From Leclercia adecarboxylata (lineage in GTDB: Bacteria > Pseudomonadota > Gammaproteobacteria > Enterobacterales > Enterobacteriaceae): 64,000 bases of DNA. Below, piece after piece: positions 61,237 to 64,000 of the stretch. The stretch spans positions 1,798,001 to 1,862,000 of the forward strand of contig NZ_CP040889.1 in the NCBI RefSeq assembly GCF_006171285.1. The letters run 5' to 3'. The notes beneath the pieces are model-generated. The model ran no database searches. It saw only the letters and a list, made by a program, of their open reading frames with translations, and was not told where the DNA came from. Numbering within the stretch: position 1 is the stretch's first letter; each line of letters opens with the position of its first letter. Made by a program: the position numbers and the translations under genes.

Positions 61237-61940
61237 ACGCGCTCAATCCAGCGCTCCAGCAGCTCGGGCAGCATCTGCGCGATCTCCTGCAGCAGCTGTG
61301 TGCCTTGTCCCTGCTGGTAATGGTGCGGATCGCGGCTGGTAAACAGCATCACGCCAAGCTCGCCGTCGCGCCCCATCAGGGACATGGCGACCGATCCGAT
61401 CGCTTTGGCCTCCGGCAGCACCACCAGCAGCTCTGGGCCATTCAGCTGCCCAAGGTAGTGGTTCTCCTGCCCCATACGCTGAATGCGCAGGGGTTCAAAC
61501 GCCTGACGCGATAAGGCCAGATGGGTAAAACTGGACGGTGCGCCAATGCGCCAGCGATCCGGGAACAGGCGCAGGGTTGCCCCTGCCAGCCCCATGTCAC
61601 GCGCCCAGCGATGCAGGCGGAGAAGAAATTCGTCGAGGCTGCTGGCCGAGGCCAGCCGGGACTGCAGGTGCAGCAGGCGATAGAACAGGCCTTCATTACT
61701 GCTGGCCTGCTCCATCAGCAGCGAGATGTTTTCTTCAAGATGGTTGATATGGTTGCGCGCGCGCGCCATATGCCACTCAACCAGCGAGACCGTCCCGCGA
61801 ACCGGGTGCGGGACGCGCATGTCTTCCACGACACGTGCATTGCGAATGAAAAAGTCAGGATGGCGCAGCAGATAATCAACAACCGCCCGGTCGTCCATCT
61901 CCGTCAGCGTCTCCTGCAGTTCTTCTCCTGGTTGTTTCAT
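61233..61940 (-). CDS. yigA: DUF484 protein YigA
   Basis: This 235-residue cytoplasmic protein of the DUF484 family has a GAF-like fold and no known function; it matches E. coli YigA. The N-terminal part contains [16 protein letters not shown], typical of the family. A coiled-coil-like helix (about 80-125) precedes the GAF-like domain. It overlaps dapF by 4 bp upstream and xerC by 4 bp downstream, so it is always co-translated with them. That conserved coupling is the main clue to its role. Confidence 0.92.
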   Translation of the reverse strand: MKQPGEELQETLTEMDDRAVVDYLLRHPDFFIRNARVVEDMRVPHPVRGTVSLVEWHMARARNHINHLEENISLLMEQASSNEGLFYRLLHLQSRLASASSLDEFLLRLHRWARDMGLAGATLRLFPDRWRIGAPSSFTHLALSRQAFEPLRIQRMGQENHYLGQLNGPELLVVLPEAKAIGSVAMSLMGRDGELGVMLFTSRDPHHYQQGQGTQLLQEIAQMLPELLERWIERV

Positions 61941-62761
61941 AGATGGATAAACCCGTCGTAAACTTGTGTCGCCGGACCCGTCATATACAGCGGCTGGCCC
62001 GGGCCTTTCCAGGCGATATCAAGACGCCCGCCTGGCAAATCCACGCGAACCTCCTGCGCCAGTAACCCCTGCGTAATCCCCACCGCGACGGCCGCACAGG
62101 CACCGCTGCCGCACGCCTGCGTCTCACCTGCCCCACGTTCAAAAACGCGCAGGCGGATGTGTTCGCGAGTGAGAACCTGCATAAATCCAATATTGGCGCG
62201 TTCCGGGAAACGTTCGTGGCTTTCCAGCACCGGTCCGAGCGTCTCGACGGGCGCGGTCGCCACGTCATCAACCTGAATCACGCAGTGCGGATTGCCCATG
62301 GAGACCACGCCGCACAAGACTGTCTGTTCCGCGGCGCGCATGATATAGGTCTTTTCCGCTTTGTTGGCGCGGAACGGCACCTGGGACGGCTCGAAGTTCG
62401 GCTCGCCCATGTTGACCCGCACCAGTTCGTCGTCGGTCACGCTCAGTACCATCCGTCCGTTGGCGGTGCTGACGCGGATATCACGCTTGTTGGTGAGCCC
62501 CTTCAGGCGGACAAAACGGGCAAAACAGCGCGCGCCGTTGCCACACTGGGACACTTCGCTGCCGTCGGCATTGAATATCCGGTAGTGGAAATCGAGATCC
62601 GGATCGTAAGGCGGCTCAACCACCAGCAGCTGATCAAAGCCGACGCCAAGGTGCCGATCGGCCAGACGGCGGATCAGCTCCGGAGAAAAGAAGACATTCT
62701 GCGTTACCGCGTCGACAACCATAAAGTCATTGCCAAGGCCATGCATCTTAGAGAACTGCAT
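61937..62761 (-). CDS. dapF: diaminopimelate epimerase DapF
   Basis: DapF is a PLP-independent epimerase that converts LL- to meso-diaminopimelate, the lysine and peptidoglycan precursor. It has 274 residues, as in E. coli. The catalytic cysteines are Cys73 in SQCGNGA and Cys217 in [10 protein letters not shown], in the two mirrored domains. It follows lptM by 32 bp and overlaps yigA by 4 bp, heading the dapF-yigA-xerC-yigB unit. Confidence 0.97.
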   Translation of the reverse strand: MQFSKMHGLGNDFMVVDAVTQNVFFSPELIRRLADRHLGVGFDQLLVVEPPYDPDLDFHYRIFNADGSEVSQCGNGARCFARFVRLKGLTNKRDIRVSTANGRMVLSVTDDELVRVNMGEPNFEPSQVPFRANKAEKTYIMRAAEQTVLCGVVSMGNPHCVIQVDDVATAPVETLGPVLESHERFPERANIGFMQVLTREHIRLRVFERGAGETQACGSGACAAVAVGITQGLLAQEVRVDLPGGRLDIAWKGPGQPLYMTGPATQVYDGFIHL

Positions 62762-62793
62762 TATTTACTCCATTGCGCGGATCGGAGCGCTTG

Positions 62794-62997
62794 TCAGTAA
62801 TTGACCTGGCTTGGACCATTGTTATCGCCACGATCGTTACGACCCGGCATGGTGGACTCAACAGGACTTTCCACTTTTTTAGTCGGCGGCGGTGCGGTTT
62901 TATCTGCTGGCGGGAAATAGAGCGGCCCTTTAAGACCACAACCGGTCAGGCTAAACAGCGTGAGGAGAACGGCAAGCGTTCGAAAAACGTTTTTCAT
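62794..62997 (-). CDS. lptM: LPS-assembly lipoprotein LptM (YifL)
   Basis: This 67-residue lipoprotein has a signal peptide ending in lipobox LTGC, so it should be acylated at Cys20. The GLKGPLYFPP segment after it is the LptM/YifL signature. In E. coli it assists LptD disulphide maturation and binds the LptDE translocon. The rest is a Pro/Asn-rich flexible tail. The ATG at 62995-62997 gives the true start; an upstream open frame runs antisense through cyaY and is not coding. It precedes dapF by 32 bp. Confidence 0.92.
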   Translation of the reverse strand: MKNVFRTLAVLLTLFSLTGCGLKGPLYFPPADKTAPPPTKKVESPVESTMPGRNDRGDNNGPSQVNY

Positions 62998-63099
62998 TAT
63001 TGGTTGCCTGTAAGTTCGTGCTTTATGTGTTCTATCATCGCAGGAGAAGGCACAAAAGCAAGAGTTAGCCGCTAACCTGCAACCGGAATTATTTAGCGT

Positions 63100-63105
63100 T
63101 ATACT
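63100..63105 (+). promoter_or_regulatory. possible -10 element of cyaY
   Basis: TATACT lies 31 bp before the cyaY start, in the 138-bp gap shared with divergent lptM. The upstream hexamer at 17 bp (CTGCAA) matches -35 at only half its positions, so this is tentative. Confidence 0.35.
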
Positions 63106-63135
63106 GCCGCCATCACGAAAAACAGGAACAGAACC

Positions 63136-63456
63136 ATGAATGACAGTGAATTCCATCGCCTTGCCGATAACCTGTGGCAAACCATCGAAGAACGCCTTGA
63201 TGACTGGGACGGCGATAGCGACATCGATTGTGAAATCAACGGCGGGGTGCTGACCATCAGCTTTGAAAACGGCAGCAAAATCATTATTAACCGCCAGGAG
63301 CCGCTTCACCAGGTCTGGCTCGCCACCAAACAGGGCGGCTACCATTTCGACCTGAAGGGCGACGAGTGGGTTTGCGATCGTAGCGGTGAGACGTTCTGGG
63401 ATCTGCTGGAGCAGGCAGCGACCGCGCAGTCAGGGGAAGAAGTTAGCTTCCGCTAG
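63136..63456 (+). CDS. cyaY: frataxin-like iron-binding protein CyaY
   Basis: CyaY is a cytoplasmic 106-residue frataxin homologue, the same length as in E. coli. It binds iron on an acidic first helix and edge strand (residues around [10 protein letters not shown]) and tunes IscS activity in iron-sulphur cluster assembly. The sheet residues in [17 protein letters not shown] are highly conserved in frataxins. The gene is flanked by divergent lptM and convergent cyaA, the E. coli arrangement. A BIME follows it. Confidence 0.95.
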   Translation: MNDSEFHRLADNLWQTIEERLDDWDGDSDIDCEINGGVLTISFENGSKIIINRQEPLHQVWLATKQGGYHFDLKGDEWVCDRSGETFWDLLEQAATAQSGEEVSFR

Positions 63457-63463
63457 GGCTGTT

Positions 63464-63522
63464 TTGCCCGGTGGCGCTGCGCTTACCGGGCCTACAATGG
63501 CCCGGACCGTACATCCGGGCAA
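63464..63522. repeat. BIME between cyaY and cyaA
   Basis: Two REP palindromes are present, GCCCGGTGGCG...ACCGGGC (63466-63491) and GCCCGGACC...TCCGGGC (63500-63520), between the convergent ends of cyaY and cyaA. Confidence 0.85.
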
Positions 63523-63528
63523 TGGTCG

Positions 63529-64000
63529 TCAGGAGAAATACTGCTGCAACAGCGGGGTGCTGGCGTCCTGTCTGTCAGGCACGACCGGCGTAATCGCCTG
63601 GGTGCGGAACGGGATCACCTGCGCGCGGCCATCCACCTTCACAATCTGATAGAACTGCGGCAGGTTGAAGTTGATGAAACTTGAGCCGTAGGTGAAGCGA
63701 TCGTGTGAAGAAGAGTAGAAGCGGCTGACGTCGCGCACCAGCTCCTCTTTGCTGCCTTCACAGTGGTGATACACTTCGGCGCGGTTGGTTTCATCGAGGA
63801 TGTAGATGTTGAACCCGGCGTCATCCCCCGACTCTTCAAAGAAGAACTGAATAATCCCTTCGCTGGCAAAACCGTCCACTACCTGCGGCAGTTTGACGTG
63901 GTTGGTCTCAACCTGCACCGACAGACCGTGCAGCTTGTTGTGCGAAATAGCGCCGTAGAACTCGATGGCGTTTTCCAGCTTCTGCACCGAGACGTTCAGG
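63529..64000 (-). CDS. cyaA: adenylate cyclase CyaA, C-terminal part (cut by window edge)
   Basis: This is the last 156 or so codons of the class I adenylate cyclase that makes cAMP for CRP. The coding frame runs past the right edge, so the start and catalytic N-terminal domain are not seen. The visible part is the regulatory C-terminal domain, with [18 protein letters not shown] and [14 protein letters not shown] closely matching E. coli and ending LLQQYFS. This domain carries the response to the PTS protein IIA-Glc. The five or so residues after VIPFRTQ vary from E. coli. Confidence 0.95.
   Translation of the reverse strand, partial: LNVSVQKLENAIEFYGAISHNKLHGLSVQVETNHVKLPQVVDGFASEGIIQFFFEESGDDAGFNIYILDETNRAEVYHHCEGSKEELVRDVSRFYSSSHDRFTYGSSFINFNLPQFYQIVKVDGRAQVIPFRTQAITPVVPDRQDASTPLLQQYFS

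Overview
The window is a stretch of enterobacterial chromosome. Nearly every gene is a close full-length relative of an Escherichia coli gene, and the 16S gene (V3 region), ERIC and REP/BIME elements and GC-rich coding fit the Enterobacter/Lelliottia/Leclercia side of the Enterobacteriaceae. The species is not resolved here.

Layout. (1) 1-10960: the K-12 79-minute block yhjE, yhjG, pdeH (with a class 3 flagellar promoter), kdgK, yhjJ, dctA, pdeK. (2) 11147-19215: birA-murB, then a complete rRNA operon on the minus strand (16S, tRNA-Glu, 23S, 5S, P1 and P2, boxA, terminator), then hemG. In K-12, murB lies beside rrnB and hemG beside rrnA, so this operon looks like a join of the two. The pdeK/birA join and the reversed order of everything after it fit a large inversion around the replication origin. 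(3) 19227-38226: trkH, yigZ, pepQ; fadBA with a FadR operator; fre, ubiD; rfaH; tatABCD; ubiEJB; rmuC; udp and dlhH separated by CRP sites. (4) 38227-44204: about 6 kb of accessory DNA between dlhH and metE. It holds a beta-glucoside PTS operon controlled by a RAT/terminator antitermination switch. It also holds an AT-rich three-gene cassette: a type VI secretion Hcp, a DUF2778/Tlde1-like L,D-transpeptidase-type toxin, and a secreted probable immunity protein. The cassette is bracketed by two 109-bp direct repeats that each carry the last codons of metE. (5) 44205-64000: metE/metR, yigM, yigL, pldB, rhtB/rhtC, recQ, pldA, yigI, rarD, corA with its corL leader peptide, uvrD with a LexA box, yigB-xerC-yigA-dapF-lptM, cyaY, and the 3' end of cyaA cut by the window edge.

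How the genes work together. Most is housekeeping: fatty-acid oxidation (fadBA, yigI), ubiquinone synthesis (ubiE, J, B, D), folded-protein export (tat), peptidoglycan and lysine precursors (murB, dapF), potassium and magnesium uptake (trkH, corA), DNA repair and chromosome dimer resolution (recQ, uvrD, rmuC, xerC), methionine synthesis (metE/metR) and cyclic-di-GMP turnover (pdeH, pdeK). The strongest candidate for a less-described system is the Hcp-toxin-immunity cassette at 42809-44115, together with the way it is embedded next to metE.
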